From Myrica gale (taxonomy: Eukaryota > Streptophyta > Magnoliopsida > Fagales > Myricaceae): a DNA stretch of 64,000 nt. The DNA is taken from the NCBI GenBank assembly GCA_963930655.1, contig OZ005604.1, forward strand, positions 5,466,001-5,530,000, in the 5' to 3' direction. This document shows positions 62,111-64,000 of the stretch, in pieces (the first letter of the stretch is position 1; each line of letters begins with the position of its first letter). The notes below the pieces were generated by a model. It worked only from the letters and a program-made list of their open reading frames with translations. It was not told the origin of the DNA and did no database searches. Position numbers and translations under genes: made by a program.

Positions 62111-63251
62111 AAAGGCCGGTTCTCTCCTCTTCTCCCGGTTCTCTCCTTCCCTCCGGTTCGGTCTCCATCTCAACCCATTTGAAGCCGATGATAGAGAAAT
62201 AGGGATTTCAAAATTTAAATCCTCTTGCTTAGCTCTCCCACGACAACCTCTCTCTCTCTTAGGGCATATACAAAACCCACACAAGAACACTGGTTTCTGA
62301 CCAACATAGCACGAGAGATCAGAGAGTATTACGCTGATTGGAAAACCCCTTTCTCTATCGGTATCAGGTTTCTGCTGGTTGGAAGGGTAAGCTTCTTCCT
62401 CGTCTTCTCTCTCTCTGCTGGTTGGAAGGGTAATCTGAAGAGGATACTCCGCTATTTCAGTCTTCTTGCCCTTGCTTTGACTGATAGGTGTATTTACCTA
62501 AGGAAACTTTATTTGACTTGTTTATCCTCTTTGTTCCTCTTTGATTGTGCTGGGCATTGGCCAATGATTAAAAACTTTTTATTTAGACAAGCATATGTCT
62601 GAAATATTTGCTGTTGACAAACTAATATTCTCTATGAGGCCAAATCCTTCATTAATTATTTCCTCTTCTCGTTTACAACTCTTCCTTTCATTATTGGTTT
62701 TGATTGGTTGTCAACTATTAGTGACCAGATTAGCCTTTTGGCAAACTTGGTAAGCCTGTAAGTATCACTTCCCCCCCACCCCCCTCTCCTCCCGTATGTC
62801 TTTGTATATATGGTTTTGTGAGCAAACTATATAAAGTTGCTGGTGGCCGAGTCATCTTTTTGAATGGAGCACGAGTTGAGGGCATTCTTGCGATGTCCCG
62901 TGCGATAGGTACTTGTTTCCTCGTTTGACTGAAGTATCATCATGATATCCTGTTTTTGTCTTATTGACAGTTAAAAATGCATGGTATGACTTAAGCGCTC
63001 ACACAGAGAGAATCTTCCACTAGTGTAAATTTTTTGGTGCAATCGCTTCAGAATGAGAAAGGAATTGTTTGCACAAAATGGAAAGCAATTATGAACCTAG
63101 ATCTTTTTGTTTTGTTAATCCCAATCTTAGATAGACAATCTATCTAGATGAGAGGTGTATCCGTAGTGGTCAAGCCTGTTTAGGACACTGCAGAGTCTCA
63201 TATGACTCCCCTCCTCTGTATCTTTATAGCGCTACCATTATCTTTATAGCG
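62111..63251. other. Sequence between MULE terminus and FRS fragment
   Basis: Apart from the PP2C fragment, this holds a CT-rich leader-like stretch (62120-62300), two copies of TCTGCTGGTTGGAAGGGTAA (about 62370 and 62416), and two copies of CTTTATAGCGCTACC (about 63222 and 63242) at the broken end of the FRS frame. No complete gene is seen. Confidence 0.45.
62836..62908 (+). pseudogene. PP2C protein phosphatase exon fragment
   Basis: The 73 bases encode VAGGRVIFLNGARVEGILAMSRAIG, closely like the conserved PP2C block AGGRV...GVLAMSRAIGD. It ends at a natural donor (ATAG|GTACTT), where PP2C genes often have an intron before the Asp. No other PP2C exon was found nearby; the metal-binding Asp that should follow is missing. 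It looks like a stray or captured exon, not a working gene. Confidence 0.7.
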
Positions 63252-63980
63252 CTACCTGGCCTGATCTGTTAATATTGCACCTGGAGCTTTACCGTTCATG
63301 CAACCTAACCAAGTTTCAAACAACCACACAAAGGTGTCTGTATCCTCATTTGATATAAGTGCTGCCCCAAAAAGCATTGACTGACAGTGGTGATTCACAC
63401 CTACGAAAGGAGCGAATGGCATGTCATATCTATTGGTCAAGTACGTCGTGTCAAAAGAAATGACATCCACAAAGTCCTCATATGCTGCTCTACTTCGTGC
63501 ATCACACCAAAACACATTTCGCAACCTACAATCCTCATTCATGTCCATCACATAGTAGAAGCCAGGATTTTTCTTTTGCATTCTACTGAAATAGTCACTA
63601 AGTGCTTGACCACCTCCTTTACCCAGCCGAAGCTCTCTTGCCTTGTTAATAAAATTTCGACAATCTCTCTCTCCGAAGGAAATATTTTCATACCCCCCCA
63701 TTTCAACAACAAGAGATCCAAAATTCTTGCTTGTACGGATTCCAGCTCTGTCATTTATATCTAGCCTTCTTTTCACAGAAGCTTCTATCTGCCTATGACA
63801 TTTCATTAACCTTGTTTTGCCTGGGCTTAGACTATGGTTATGTTCAATCACAACTTTTTTCAACATCCACTGTCCAGTGGCACGTAACACTGCACAAATC
63901 CTGGCTGGGCATTTGGTTTTAATTGTTGTTGGTGCAACATCAGTTTTGGCTTTCCTTTGTTTCCCTTCACAAATACATGT
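63252..63980 (-). pseudogene. FAR1/FHY3-related (FRS, MULE-transposase-like) fragment
   Basis: The frame is open from 63980 down to a TAG at 63254-63252, about 242 codons. Conserved FRS pieces are KKVVIEHNHSLSPGKTR, INDRAGIRTSKNFGSLVVEM, ALSDYFSRMQKKNPGFYYVM, FVDVISFDTTYLTNRYDMPF and FVGVNHHCQSMLFGAALISN. These give a FAR1-type DNA-binding C-terminus plus the first half of the MULE transposase domain, including the Asp of SFDTTY. It stops after ILTDQAR, where family members continue for hundreds of residues. On the upstream side AG at 63982-63981 could be a splice acceptor, with earlier exons outside the window. It could be a truncated FRS gene, part of a transposon, or a capture by the MULE ending at 62032. 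Confidence 0.78.
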
Positions 63981-64000
63981 CTAAGTTACGTGGGTGAGAA

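Noticed and set aside
1-64000. tRNA, rRNA, CRISPR or operon-type structures
   Set aside because: A reading by eye found none; the only A/B-box pair belongs to the SINE at 17525-17819. A covariance-model scan would be needed to exclude tRNA genes fully.

Overview
This window looks like nuclear DNA of a woody dicot. It is AT-rich, with multi-exon plant genes, GT-AG introns, CT-rich leaders and many small transposons. The ORF1 family of the 2.1-kb LINE recalls LINE proteins I remember from Fagales trees; that placement comes from memory and is weak.

I resolved five host protein genes exon by exon. They are: the SNW/SKIP splicing and transcription co-factor (314-2131, +); an SDS22-type leucine-rich-repeat regulator of protein phosphatase 1 (3973-11112, -, six exons); the APC/C subunit CDC27B/HOBBIT (12582-21995, +, sixteen exons, one apparent single-base frameshift); a small DUF761 protein (35307-35924, +); and golgin candidate 1, a tail-anchored golgin-84 relative (44788-55872, +, 21 exons, one GC-AG intron). 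A FAR1/FRS-like fragment lies at the right edge on the minus strand.

SKIP and SDS22 converge; SDS22 and CDC27B diverge across about 1.5 kb holding two MITEs. The last SDS22 intron is 5.2 kb because two LINE copies of one family landed in it. A tRNA-derived SINE sits in a CDC27B intron. From 22.3 to 44.7 kb the DNA is gene-poor: a 2.2-kb Mutator-like element, two non-autonomous hAT elements, MITEs and microsatellites surround the DUF761 gene. From 56 to 64 kb lie a decayed minus-strand LINE with a MITE inside it, a foldback MITE, a 1.7-kb MULE carrying gene-like sequence, and a related MULE end followed by a PP2C exon fragment and the FAR1-like fragment.

The most distinctive observation is a series of extremely short LINE tail insertions (13, 18, 20, 53 and 125 bp). 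They end in ACTTAT(A/C) plus oligo-A, are flanked by 11-22 bp target duplications, and match the 3' end of the two larger LINE copies in the SDS22 intron. Two of them hit the same site one after the other. The right end also looks like a place where MULEs have picked up host gene pieces.

No CRISPR array, rRNA gene or convincing tRNA gene was seen. Exon boundaries were read by eye from reading frame, splice dinucleotides and remembered homologues; no alignment was run.
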